A stretch of DNA of 64,000 nucleotides from Spirochaetales bacterium Spiro_10 (GTDB lineage: Bacteria > Spirochaetota > Spirochaetia > Treponematales > Treponemataceae), in NCBI GenBank assembly GCA_001604405.1, contig LVBL01000006.1:124001-188000 (forward strand), read 5' to 3'. Shown one piece after another: positions 54,543 through 62,572 of this stretch. Numbering within the stretch: position 1 is the stretch's first letter; each line of letters begins with the position of its first letter. The notes beneath the pieces are model-generated. The model saw only the letters and a list, made by a program, of their open reading frames with translations, did no database searches and was not told the origin of the DNA. The position numbers were made by a program, and so were the translations under genes.

Positions 54543-56018
54543 ATGAGAGAAAAAAGTTTATCCGAAAAACCTCCCGCTAACGAAACGGAACTGATAGAAT
54601 CCATCAGGGATTTCTACACGCCCCGGAGCCTGGTGCGCGCGATCTGCGACATCGGACGGATTCCGCCGCATTCGCTCGAGAGTCACGTGGGAGTCGGCTT
54701 CATCGACATCGCCGACTATACCTACCTCTCGAAGTTCCTGAGCCCGAAGGAAAACCAGATACTCCTCAACGGACTCTACACCGCCTTCCAGATCGTCCTC
54801 GAACGCCATGGCGGCTACATGAACAAGATCGAGGGAGACTCGATGATGTTCCAGTTCGACGACGTCCTTGACCGCAGGCTACGCGAGCTCGGCAAGGAGG
54901 AGCGTCTTTCGCTCATCGCGCGCGAACTGTTTTTCACCTGCGTCGAAATGCAGCGGATATGCATCCTGTTCAACCACGCCGACGGCCGCTTTGTCGACGC
55001 GTCCGCCCCCGAGGAGGCCCACGCGGCGCTCTCGGAGGCCTTCGACATCATCAACTCGCTCCGGAGCAAGAACGACCTTTCCTCCACGCTGTTCGCCTTC
55101 TTCCAGATCCGCATCCGCATCGGCGCGAACATCGGGGAGGTCACGATCGGGAATTTCGGCCCCTACGGATCGAAGCACTGGGACATCATCGGCCTGCCGG
55201 TCATCAACGCGAAACGGATGGAGTCGACCGCTCCGGTCGGCGGCCTTCGCATCTCGGCGGAGTTCTACGACATACTCGAGCGGAACGGCATCGCCGACGA
55301 CTACCTCGCCCAGTTCAAGGCCGAGGCGACCGCGCAGGGAAGCGTCTACCGGTACATCGCGAAGGAAGAGCTCTTCCAGTACCGCGAGGTAACCGTGCGC
55401 GAGAAGCACGGCGCGCGCTACCCGACCTACAGCGTGCAGGTGTACCCCACCCTCCCGGAATCCATCTGCCGGCAGACCCAGGAACTGCTCTTGCACGGCG
55501 AGGGCGGCGCTAAGCGCATCGTCGAATTCGTTCGGTACTACCGCGGCAACCACTACGTTATCGACCGGCTCGAGGCCCTGTTCGAGAAAAAGGGAGTGCG
55601 CATACGCAAGCGGGAGCTGCTCGAGCTCGTGCATCCGAAACTCGCCCGGGTCACCGTCGGCAAGAAGGATCCGTCGCTGTTCACCCTGCTCGGGTACCTC
55701 GACCGCTATCTCGACTACGTGCAGTCCCGCCCGGCAGAGGAAACGCCTGCCCCGGGAAAGGACTACGACAGCTTCGTCTCCTCGCTCGTCAAGGACGCAA
55801 AGTCGCGCCACGAGTCGCGCAAGAAGCTCGCGGTTCAGAAATCCTGGCTCTTCGAGGTGGTCATACCGGTCGTGTATTCCGCGATCGAGGCCTCGCTCAA
55901 GGAATACCAGAAAACGATCGAGGAAACCTCAGCGCGGGCGGGAGGCGGCGCGGCGATTCCGCCGGTCGGCCCGTCTGCCATGGGCGACGAGGACATCGCG
56001 GACCTCGAGCCGGCCTGA
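54543..56018 (+). CDS. Class III adenylate cyclase, cytosolic
   Basis: A 491-residue soluble protein with a class III nucleotide cyclase domain at about 45-280. The metal aspartates are D55 (GFIDIADYTYLS) and D99 (NKIEGDSMMFQF). Lys95 before the second metal site and the Asp in HWDIIGLPVINAKRMES are the residues that select adenine in this class, so cAMP is the likely product. An inserted loop of about 60 residues separates the two halves. The C-terminal 200 residues are helical and unrecognised and may be regulatory. The ATG at 54543 is preferred because its promoter -10 lies 6 bases upstream. Confidence 0.88.
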   Translation: MREKSLSEKPPANETELIESIRDFYTPRSLVRAICDIGRIPPHSLESHVGVGFIDIADYTYLSKFLSPKENQILLNGLYTAFQIVLERHGGYMNKIEGDSMMFQFDDVLDRRLRELGKEERLSLIARELFFTCVEMQRICILFNHADGRFVDASAPEEAHAALSEAFDIINSLRSKNDLSSTLFAFFQIRIRIGANIGEVTIGNFGPYGSKHWDIIGLPVINAKRMESTAPVGGLRISAEFYDILERNGIADDYLAQFKAEATAQGSVYRYIAKEELFQYREVTVREKHGARYPTYSVQVYPTLPESICRQTQELLLHGEGGAKRIVEFVRYYRGNHYVIDRLEALFEKKGVRIRKRELLELVHPKLARVTVGKKDPSLFTLLGYLDRYLDYVQSRPAEETPAPGKDYDSFVSSLVKDAKSRHESRKKLAVQKSWLFEVVIPVVYSAIEASLKEYQKTIEETSARAGGGAAIPPVGPSAMGDEDIADLEPA

Positions 56019-56082
56019 CGGTCCCTGCCTGACGGTCGCTGAATCTCGGATCCTGCCTGAAGGACCCTGCCGCACGGCTCGG

Positions 56083-56793
56083 TCAGGGCAGGTATCTCGT
56101 ATTGACGCGCGAAAGCGCGTCGAACAGCTTCCGCTTCTCCTCGTACTTTCCGTCCGTCAGGGCCGCAAGTTTCCGCCGCGCGTCCTTTCTCCCCGAGTTG
56201 TCCTGAAAGTCGCAGGTGCAGGTCATGCGCACGTACCCGCGTTCATCCGCGTGGCGCTCTATCATGGGGATGTCGGCGAGGGCGAGCGGGCGGATTATCG
56301 TCACCGGGTATTTGTCGTACGAGAGCCGCGGGGGCATGGTCGAGAGCTCCCCCTTCGAGAGGGCGTTCATGATCGCGGTCTCCAGAATGTCGTCGAGATG
56401 GTGCCCGAGGGCGATCTTGTTGTAGCCGTTCGCGATCGCGTATTCGTTGAGCTCGCCCCGACGCTGGGTCGAGCACCACCAGCAGTTCATCCTTCGGCCG
56501 GGCTTGAGCCGCCCCATCACGTCGACGCGCAGCGTCTCGAGGGGCACGCCCCATTCCGCGAACAGCGCGACGAGCTCCGGGCGGATCGGCGAGCCGATGC
56601 CGGACTCCACGTGAAGCGCCAGCGCCGAGAAGCGGGGACCCGACCTTCGCGCGAGGCGCGAGCCGAGATACTCGACGAGCGCGGTCGAGTCCTTCCCGCC
56701 CGACGCCCCGACGAGGATGCGGTCACCCTCCTCGATCATGTCATATCGCTCCACCGCGTGATCGATTACGCGGAAGAGCCTCGGATTCGCCAT
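56083..56793 (-). CDS. TtcA-like PP-loop ATPase (tRNA thiolation type)
   Basis: A 236-residue PP-loop protein close to TtcA, which 2-thiolates cytidine 32 in tRNA with an Fe-S cluster. The PP-loop SGGKDST is at residues 31-37. Cysteine motifs are MNCWWCSTQRRGELNEYA and, later, MTCTCDFQDNSGRKD. GHHLDDILETAIMNAL is a TtcA hallmark. It is shorter than the E. coli enzyme (about 310) because both ends are trimmed. Substrate position is inferred from the family. Its -10-like TACGAT ends 6 bases before the ATG. Confidence 0.85.
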   Translation of the reverse strand: MANPRLFRVIDHAVERYDMIEEGDRILVGASGGKDSTALVEYLGSRLARRSGPRFSALALHVESGIGSPIRPELVALFAEWGVPLETLRVDVMGRLKPGRRMNCWWCSTQRRGELNEYAIANGYNKIALGHHLDDILETAIMNALSKGELSTMPPRLSYDKYPVTIIRPLALADIPMIERHADERGYVRMTCTCDFQDNSGRKDARRKLAALTDGKYEEKRKLFDALSRVNTRYLP

Positions 56794-56799
56794 GGACGC

Positions 56800-56828
56800 A
56801 TCGTACCAGATTGCGCGCTCTTGCGGAA
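56800..56828 (-). promoter_or_regulatory. Weak predicted leaderless promoter of the TtcA-like gene
   Basis: On the minus strand TACGAT (56800-56805) ends 6 bases before the ATG at 56793. The -35 position (TTCCGC, 17-base spacer) is poor, so this call rests on the -10 and its spacing. Confidence 0.3.
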
Positions 56829-56850
56829 TGGCCGCGCGGGAAGGCGGGCC

Positions 56851-56879
56851 TTGACTGCCGGGCCGTATCGTTCTATGGT
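56851..56879 (+). promoter_or_regulatory. Predicted promoter of the cobalamin-riboswitch operon
   Basis: TTGACT (56851-56856), 17 bases, TATGGT (56874-56879). Transcription from here would begin just before the riboswitch and give a leader of about 260 bases. Confidence 0.55.
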
Positions 56880-56886
56880 GCGTGCG

Positions 56887-57088
56887 GCGCGTTGCAAAGG
56901 AAGCGAGGTGAGATTCCTCCGCTAGCCCGTAACTGTGACCGGGATCGATTCCGCCGTCTTTAGGCCACTGGCCCGCCTCGCGTCGCGAGCGGCCGGGAAG
57001 GCGCGGCCGGAACCGGCCGAACGAAAGCCCCTGCGTACCGCGCGTCCGCACCGGCCGCCGCTCGGCCTCCCGCAAGTCAGGAAACTTT
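56887..57088 (+). ncRNA. Cobalamin (B12) riboswitch
   Basis: The conserved core of the cobalamin aptamer is present in order: AAAGGAAGCGAGGTGAGATT, then CCTCCGCTAGCCCGTAACTG with TGACCGGG (56897-56944), later GGCCACTGG (about 56962-56970), then GGGAAGGCG (about 56995-57003), and finally GTCAGGAAAC (about 57075-57084). The order and spacing match the known B12-box riboswitch. The two genes that follow, a lipoprotein and a TonB receptor, should be shut off when adenosylcobalamin or a related corrinoid is plentiful. The 353-bp gap between the TtcA-like gene and the lipoprotein gene is filled by this element, its promoter and an expression hairpin. Confidence 0.9.
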
Positions 57089-57110
57089 GGCGCGCACATC
57101 GACACGATTT

Positions 57111-57134
57111 CGCCCTCCCGAGGACCGGAGGGCG
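57111..57134 (+). promoter_or_regulatory. Hairpin next to the lipoprotein ribosome site, likely expression platform
   Basis: CGCCCTCC (57111-57118) pairs perfectly with GGAGGGCG (57127-57134) around an 8-base loop. The Shine-Dalgarno GGAAGGAG begins at the foot of the stem, 6 bases before the ATG. No T-run follows, so control by the riboswitch is probably translational, by opening or closing this site. Confidence 0.5.
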
Positions 57135-57146
57135 GAAGGAGAACCC

Positions 57147-57632
57147 ATGTCCGGAAAACTTTCCCGCCTCCCCTTAGCCCGTGTGGCGATGGTCGCCATA
57201 GTGGCGTGCCTTGCCCTGTTCGCCCTCGCCGGCTGCGACGCCGCAACCGGCCCCACCGGCGACTCCCTCGTCGGCGTGTGGTCAAGCTCCGGCGGCGACG
57301 GCTTCACCGTCACCGACACGACCTACAGCTACGAGTACGGCGGCATCGAACAGTACGCGGGCGAAATCGCAAACAACCCCGACCTCAGTGCCGAGTCCGG
57401 CTACATCGTCATGCGGATTACGCGTCGCCTGAATTCCTGGGATCCCGAGGTCGGCAAATACGTCGCCGTGCACTGGAAGGACTTTTCGGGAGACGGCATG
57501 AGCGAGTCAAACGCCTACAAAGCCGGAAGCGCGTACAATTCCGGCATGGATACCCTCGCCGCCGCCGAGGCCGAGTACACCGTCGCGAACGGGTACTTCG
57601 GCATATACGGCGAGTACCTCCGCGAGGAATGA
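57147..57632 (+). CDS. Small lipoprotein under B12 riboswitch control
   Basis: A 161-residue lipoprotein: signal peptide to about residue 29 and lipobox LAGC with Cys30. The mature part is about 130 residues, acidic, rich in Tyr and Gly, and starts SLVGVWSSSGGDGFTVTDTTYSYEYGG, a pattern seen in small lipocalin-like or calycin-like domains. It is not a recognised cobalamin-binding family. The ATG at 57147 follows a strong GGAAGGAG. Its TGA overlaps the ATG of the TonB receptor gene (ATGA), so the two are coupled and B12-regulated. It may capture or hold cobalamin for the receptor, by analogy with surface lipoproteins of Bacteroides; that role is inference. Confidence 0.85.
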   Translation: MSGKLSRLPLARVAMVAIVACLALFALAGCDAATGPTGDSLVGVWSSSGGDGFTVTDTTYSYEYGGIEQYAGEIANNPDLSAESGYIVMRITRRLNSWDPEVGKYVAVHWKDFSGDGMSESNAYKAGSAYNSGMDTLAAAEAEYTVANGYFGIYGEYLREE

Positions 57633-59563
57633 TGACTCGCGCGCGATCGCTTGTTTTCGCCGCGCTCGTATCGCTGTGTCTCGCCCGGGGTCTCTCCGCC
57701 GAAGCGCCGGAAGGCCGCGCCAAAGCGCCGCCCGCAACCGGGTCAGCCGGCGATATCGGCGACGCCGAGAGCTGGCCGACCGTCGAGGGAGAGGGACTTA
57801 CCGTTCCCGCCTCGGCGGAACCCTCGCACCGGGAGGAGATCGCGGTCGATCCCTCGGTCGTAGCGCGCGCGGTGGACCTTTCCGCCGCCCTCGCGGAGGA
57901 AGCGGGACTCGCCCTCACCTCCTACGGCGGGTACGGGATGGCAAGCGGCCTCAACGCGCGCGGCTTTACCTCGGCGCGCATACGCGTCTTCCTCGACGGC
58001 ACACCCCTCAACTCGGCCCTCTCGGGCGAGGCCGACCTCTCGTGGATCGACCCCTCCTCGTTGACAAAGGCGACAATGGAATACGGCTCCGGCGCCAGTG
58101 GTATACTGCGTCTTTCTACCGTCGACGATTCCTTCCGCGGCCTTTCCTGGTCAGCGGGCGGCTCGAATCTTTCCTGGCTTCCGCCGGATGATACCGCCGG
58201 CCTCGTCGATACACAGCGGCTTTTCGCCTCAGTGAAATACGGGACGGACTCCCTCCGGTGGAACCTCGGCTGGTTCGGCACGAGGGCGGCGAACGCCTTT
58301 CCCTACGAAACCGCGACGGGGGAAACGGCGTACAGAGACGACAACGGGGTCTTCGACACCGGACTTCGCGCCGGCGTTTCGGCGCCGGTCTCGAACCGCG
58401 CAACGCTCTCCGTCTCGGCATCGGGGTATCTCGCCGACAAGCACGTGGCGGGCTCGACGGGTTCCACCTCCTCGGGGCGTCAGAACGACGCGCGCGCCAG
58501 GGAATCCGTGCTCCTTTCCGTCGGGGACGACGAGCGAGCGCGGTTCGACGCCACGATCGCCCTATCCCACTCCTTCGCGTCCATCCGGTGGGAGGACGGT
58601 GCCGGCGTCACGCACAACGCGACGAATGCCTTCGATCTCGCCGCGAACGTCTCCCGGTACGCGTCCGACGCGCATACAATCAAGTTCTCCGCCGAGGCGG
58701 GGTACGTCGTCTGCGATTCCGACTCGGTCGGCGACAAAGGCCTTGCCGCGGCGACGGCGGGCATCGCGCTCGAGTCACGGCTTTCGGGAGGATTGTCGAC
58801 CAGGGCGGAGCTTCGCCTCGTCACGCCCTCGGGCGGCGACGGGTGGACGGCCGTTCCCGCGGTCGCCCTCTTCAAGGGACTGGGAGAGGCCTCGCGACTC
58901 GGGGTCTCCGCGTATCGGGCGTACAAGCGTCCCGATCTCAACGCCCTCTACTGGTCGGGCGATCCGTCGGCGCACGGAAACCCGGACTTGAAAAGCGAGG
59001 ACGGCTGGGGCGGGGAGATCCTGGCGGAACTACGCGCAGGCAAGAGGTTCAGCTCGTCCCATACCGCGTACGGCACCTGGTATCGAAACGCGGTTTCCTG
59101 GCAGGCAAGCGGCGGCGTGTGGACGCCCGAGAACATGGGAGAGGCGATCTTCGTCGGAACCGACCACTCCGTCCGCGTCAGCCCCCTCGACGGGTTACAC
59201 CTCGAGGCGCGCTATTCCTTTCTCCGGACCTGGGTGCTCACCGGAAGTTTCGGCCTCTCCGACGGAAAGAGAATCCCCTATCAGCCGGAGCACCGCGTCT
59301 CGCTCGCGCTCACGGGCTCGGGTGGCGGTTGGAGCTGGCGGGTTGCGCCCCGGTACGAGGGACCGCGGTTCGTTACGATTATGAACGTCTCCTCGCTTCC
59401 CGGGTTTGTCGTACTGGATGCCGGTATCCGAAGGAAATTCGGAACGGGCGTCGAGGTGTCGGTCGAGGCACGTAACATCCTTTCGGAATCCTACGAGACG
59501 GTCGAGGGCTATCCCATGCCGGGTACGTCGGTCTCTGTCGGGGCGGTATATACCTACCGGTAG
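57629..59563 (+). CDS. TonB-dependent outer-membrane receptor, probably for cobalamin
   Basis: A 644-residue receptor (ATG 57629; a second ATG at 57632 is equally possible). A signal peptide (about 1-24) precedes a plug domain at about 60-170 (VVARAVDLSAALAEEAGLAL, GLNARGFTSARIRVFLDGTPLN, IDPSSLTKATMEYGSGASGIL), followed by a 22-strand-type barrel that ends in VEVSVEARNILSESYETVEGYPMPGTSVSVGAVYTYR. The shortened plug and barrel resemble BtuB. The riboswitch upstream and the coupled lipoprotein support a corrinoid substrate. No clear TonB box is visible. BtuFCD genes are not in the window. Confidence 0.88.
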   Translation: MMTRARSLVFAALVSLCLARGLSAEAPEGRAKAPPATGSAGDIGDAESWPTVEGEGLTVPASAEPSHREEIAVDPSVVARAVDLSAALAEEAGLALTSYGGYGMASGLNARGFTSARIRVFLDGTPLNSALSGEADLSWIDPSSLTKATMEYGSGASGILRLSTVDDSFRGLSWSAGGSNLSWLPPDDTAGLVDTQRLFASVKYGTDSLRWNLGWFGTRAANAFPYETATGETAYRDDNGVFDTGLRAGVSAPVSNRATLSVSASGYLADKHVAGSTGSTSSGRQNDARARESVLLSVGDDERARFDATIALSHSFASIRWEDGAGVTHNATNAFDLAANVSRYASDAHTIKFSAEAGYVVCDSDSVGDKGLAAATAGIALESRLSGGLSTRAELRLVTPSGGDGWTAVPAVALFKGLGEASRLGVSAYRAYKRPDLNALYWSGDPSAHGNPDLKSEDGWGGEILAELRAGKRFSSSHTAYGTWYRNAVSWQASGGVWTPENMGEAIFVGTDHSVRVSPLDGLHLEARYSFLRTWVLTGSFGLSDGKRIPYQPEHRVSLALTGSGGGWSWRVAPRYEGPRFVTIMNVSSLPGFVVLDAGIRRKFGTGVEVSVEARNILSESYETVEGYPMPGTSVSVGAVYTYR

Positions 59564-59568
59564 GTATA

Positions 59569-60459
59569 CTAACCTAACGGACGACGGGCCAAATCCAGAT
59601 TCACGTGGCAATAGCCCCCCGGATTCCTCTCGAGGTAGCGCTGATGGTACTCCTCGGCGACCGTAAAGGCGCCAGCGGCGCTGATCTCGGTGACGATCGG
59701 CCCGGAATAGCGGCCCGAGTCCGTCATCTCGCGAATGAGCCCGTCGACCGCCAGCCGCTGGCGTTCGCTCACGTAAAAAACGGCGGAACGATACTGCGTC
59801 CCGACGTCGTTTCCCTGGCGATTGACCGTCGTCGGATCATGCATGCGGAAGAAATGCTCCAGCAAATCCCGGTACGAAACCCGCTCCGGATCGAAGATGA
59901 CGCGCACGGTTTCCGCGTGACCGGTCGAACCCGCGCAAACTTTTTCGTACGTCGGATCGACGGCAAAGCCTCCCATGTACCCGACTGCCGTCTCGAGCAC
60001 TCCGGGAACGAGACGGAAATACGCCTCGGTTCCCCAGAAACAGCCGGCGGCGAAGTACGCCGTGCACTCCTCCTCCGGCACGAATCTCAGCGCGGCCGAG
60101 TTGATGCAATACCGGGTTCCTCCGGGCTCGGGGCCGTCGTCGAATACGTGGCCGAGATGGGCGTCGGAAGAGGCGCTCCTGACCTCGGTGCGGACCATCC
60201 CGTGCGAACCGTCGGTTCTCGTCACGATGCCCGATCCGCGCACGGGCTTGGTAAAACTCGGCCAGCCGCAGCCGGCGTCGAATTTGTCCTCGGAGGAAAA
60301 CAGAAGCTCCCCCGAGATTACGTCAAGGTATATGCCCCGCTCGAACACGTTCCAGTACGGATTTTCGAACGGGGGCTCCGTTCCATTCTCCCTCGTGACG
60401 CGGTACGCCTCGGGGGAAAGCCGGCTCCTCAGCGCCGCATCGTCGTCGTTCCTGTTCAT
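59569..60459 (-). CDS. msrBA: Fused methionine sulfoxide reductase MsrB-MsrA
   Basis: A 296-residue repair enzyme for oxidised methionine. Residues about 5-125 are MsrB ([44 protein letters not shown], catalytic Cys in [11 protein letters not shown]). Residues about 135-290 are MsrA ([52 protein letters not shown]). The MsrB-MsrA order is the reverse of the MsrA-MsrB fusions of Neisseria and streptococci. The two CxxC zinc motifs of many MsrB proteins are absent. It is divergent from the epmA-like gene, with overlapping promoter regions in the 30-bp gap. A GGGGGTGG lies upstream of the ATG at 60459. Confidence 0.93.
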   Translation of the reverse strand: MNRNDDDAALRSRLSPEAYRVTRENGTEPPFENPYWNVFERGIYLDVISGELLFSSEDKFDAGCGWPSFTKPVRGSGIVTRTDGSHGMVRTEVRSASSDAHLGHVFDDGPEPGGTRYCINSAALRFVPEEECTAYFAAGCFWGTEAYFRLVPGVLETAVGYMGGFAVDPTYEKVCAGSTGHAETVRVIFDPERVSYRDLLEHFFRMHDPTTVNRQGNDVGTQYRSAVFYVSERQRLAVDGLIREMTDSGRYSGPIVTEISAAGAFTVAEEYHQRYLERNPGGYCHVNLDLARRPLG

Positions 60460-60489
60460 GCGCCACCCCCGTATGATACTATAACGCAT

Positions 60490-61524
60490 ATGGACGTCGA
60501 AATGCTCGCCTTCCGCGCCGAATGCGCGCGGCTCACGCGCTCGTTTTTTTCCGGGCGCGGGTACCTCGAGGTTGACACACCCGCGCTCGCCGCCGATCTC
60601 ATACCAGAAACCTGTCTCGAGGTTTTCGAAACGAGGTATCTCGTTCCCGGGAGGACGGGAACCGCGGGCGGGATTCCCCTCTGGCTCGTTCCCTCGCCCG
60701 AGGTGTACATCAAGCGCCTCGTCGCCGATCACGGGATACCGCTATTCCAGCTGTCTAAGTGCTACAGGAACGTGGAGTCCGTCGGACGGATTCACAGCCC
60801 CGAGTTCACGATGCTCGAATACTACACGATGAACGCCGGTTACCGCGACTCGATCGACGTGACCGAGTCATTCCTCTCGTCGCTTTCGGCCGGTCTCTTT
60901 GCCGGCACCCCCGTCCCCCCGCCTGCCTGGCTCGACTCCGAGCCCGAAACCCTGACCATGGACGAGGCCTTCTCCCGGTTCGCCGGCTTTAACCTTTCCT
61001 CCTGCGACACCAGCCGCGATCTTGCCCGTCAGGCGTCGCGTCTCGGACTCGGGGAGGAGGCCGCGCTCGCGGCCTGGCCCTGGGACGACCTCTACGAGCT
61101 CGTCCTGGTGCATGCCGTCGAGCCCGCGCTTCCGCGCGGACGGCGCGTCTACCTGACCGACTATCCCGCGCGCGTTCCCTGTCTCGCGCGCGAACGAAGC
61201 GTGACCGTCAACGGAAAGGTATGGGCGACGAAGGAACGCTGGGAGCTTTACGTTGACGGTGTCGAACTCGCGAATTGTTATTCCGAGGAACGGGACGCCG
61301 GGCGTATCGCGCGGTATTTCGCGGAGGAGCGCTCGCTGAAGGACTCCACGGCGCGCGTACCCCACTCCGCCACGGCCGGCTTCGCGGAGACGTGCGCCAG
61401 GATGCCCGAATGCTCGGGCGTCGCGGCGGGCTTCGACCGGCTCGTCATGTCCCTCGCCGGCAGGAAATCCGTCGACTCGGTCATGCCGTTCCCGCTTACC
61501 GACCGGATCCAGCGCGGCGGCTGA
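60490..61524 (+). CDS. epmA: EF-P lysine ligase-like (EpmA/PoxA/GenX)
   Basis: A 344-residue class II lysyl-tRNA synthetase-like enzyme without the anticodon-binding domain. It starts [29 protein letters not shown] and has [39 protein letters not shown] and [24 protein letters not shown] (motifs 2 and 3). E. coli EpmA adds beta-lysine to EF-P; efp lies 112 bp downstream and its protein has a lysine at the right place. The aminomutase EpmB gene is not in the window. The start at 60490 follows a -10-like TATGAT (60472-60477) with a 12-base leader. No clear ribosome site is seen. Confidence 0.9.
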   Translation: MDVEMLAFRAECARLTRSFFSGRGYLEVDTPALAADLIPETCLEVFETRYLVPGRTGTAGGIPLWLVPSPEVYIKRLVADHGIPLFQLSKCYRNVESVGRIHSPEFTMLEYYTMNAGYRDSIDVTESFLSSLSAGLFAGTPVPPPAWLDSEPETLTMDEAFSRFAGFNLSSCDTSRDLARQASRLGLGEEAALAAWPWDDLYELVLVHAVEPALPRGRRVYLTDYPARVPCLARERSVTVNGKVWATKERWELYVDGVELANCYSEERDAGRIARYFAEERSLKDSTARVPHSATAGFAETCARMPECSGVAAGFDRLVMSLAGRKSVDSVMPFPLTDRIQRGG

Positions 61525-61636
61525 AGGCCGCCAGTAACGGCAACTAGCCACGAGGGCGCAATTCCGCTATACTGTGCGGGCTTTGATTTTTCGCGGACGC
61601 CAAGTCCGCCGCTTATACATACAGGAGAGTGGTATC

Positions 61637-62200
61637 ATGATCAGAGGTGGAGATATCGGAAAGGGAACCGTCCTTTTGAACAAGGGCACCCCGTATCTCG
61701 TCGTGGAACGCGAGTTCGTCAATCCGGGAAAGGGCGCCGCCTTCGCGCGCGTCAAGATGAAGAACCTCCGCGACGGGTCGGTCCTCACGCAGACCATCAA
61801 GACCGCGGACACCGTCGAGGACGCGACCGTCGACACGCGGAAGAGCCAGTTTCAGTACCATGACGGCGACAACTACGTGTTCATGGACAGCGAGAGCTTC
61901 GAGCAGATCATGGTCGCCGACGACGTGATGGGAGACAAAAAGAACTACCTTCGCGAGGGCGACGAGTACGACATCGTCGTGTGGGAAGGCGAGTCGATCG
62001 ACGTGAAAATCCCCACCAAGATGATCTTCGTCGTCGCCGAAAGCGAAAACTACGTGCGCGGGGACACCGTTTCGGGAGCGACGAAACCCGTCGTCACGGA
62101 AACCGGCCTCGTCGTGCGCGTGCCCCTGTTCATCAAGCAGGGCGAGAAGATCATGGTCAATACCGAGACGAACGAGTACCAGGAGCGCGTCAACAGCTGA
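61637..62200 (+). CDS. efp: Elongation factor P
   Basis: Helps ribosomes through polyproline stretches. The protein has 187 residues in three beta-barrel domains. The tip loop NPGKGAAFARVKMKN carries Lys32, equivalent to the modified Lys34 of E. coli EF-P. GDNYVFMDSESFEQI, VWEGESIDVKIPTKMIFVV and the C-terminal GDTVSGATKPVVTETGLVVRVPLFIKQGEKIMVNTETNEYQERV confirm the family. AGGAGAG lies 6 bases before the ATG at 61637. The epmA-like gene directly upstream supplies its likely modifier. Confidence 0.97.
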   Translation: MIRGGDIGKGTVLLNKGTPYLVVEREFVNPGKGAAFARVKMKNLRDGSVLTQTIKTADTVEDATVDTRKSQFQYHDGDNYVFMDSESFEQIMVADDVMGDKKNYLREGDEYDIVVWEGESIDVKIPTKMIFVVAESENYVRGDTVSGATKPVVTETGLVVRVPLFIKQGEKIMVNTETNEYQERVNS

Positions 62201-62248
62201 CGGCGCTCCTTCATGCCGCGCTGCCGTAGCGAGCGGCGCCGCGAGCGG

Positions 62249-62281
62249 AAAAAAGCCCGGGTTGCCCCGGGCTTTTTTTTT
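62249..62281 (+). terminator. Rho-independent terminator after efp
   Basis: AAAAAA, then GCCCGGG (62255-62261), loop TTGC, CCCGGGC (62266-62272), then nine T. The A-run before and T-run after also make it functional for the convergent small protein gene. It is the only classical T-run terminator seen in the window. Confidence 0.93.
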
Positions 62282-62284
62282 CGC

Positions 62285-62572
62285 TCAAGCCTCCTCGGCC
62301 CTTACGGCGAAAAAGGCGATGCCCTCGTTGGGGAACCGGCCCTTCACGTCATTCAGGACGGCCTTTACGTCGTCCAGCTCCCAATTCGATACGTAGGCCA
62401 AGAGCACGAAGTTGAGTTCGGGCCACGTCGTCGTTCCGAGCTTCCTGTCGCGCGCGCCCCGCCCCTCCGCCTCGGGGAGAACTGTATAGAGAATCCCGGG
62501 GATCCCCGACTCAAGGCCCTCAGTGATATCGTCCTTCACGGACCGGTTCGCCACGATCTCTACTCGATACAT
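62285..62572 (-). CDS. Small RND-transporter-associated protein (PG0541-like)
   Basis: A 95-residue soluble protein: MYRVEIVANRSVKDDITEGL, PEAEGRGARDRKLGTTTWPELNFVLLAYV and AVLNDVKGRFPNEGIAFFAV. This matches the small alpha/beta proteins encoded next to RND efflux permeases (PG0541-type), which look like P-II-like sensors. It overlaps the 3' end of the RND gene by 13 bp, so it is translated with it. A role in sensing or tuning the pump is inference. Confidence 0.8.
   Translation of the reverse strand: MYRVEIVANRSVKDDITEGLESGIPGILYTVLPEAEGRGARDRKLGTTTWPELNFVLLAYVSNWELDDVKAVLNDVKGRFPNEGIAFFAVRAEEA

Noticed and set aside
60470-60490. Leaderless promoter for the epmA-like gene
   Set aside because: The best -10 (TATGAT or GATACT) ends 9-12 bases before the ATG and the -35 is poor, so it does not fit the strict 6-7-base class.
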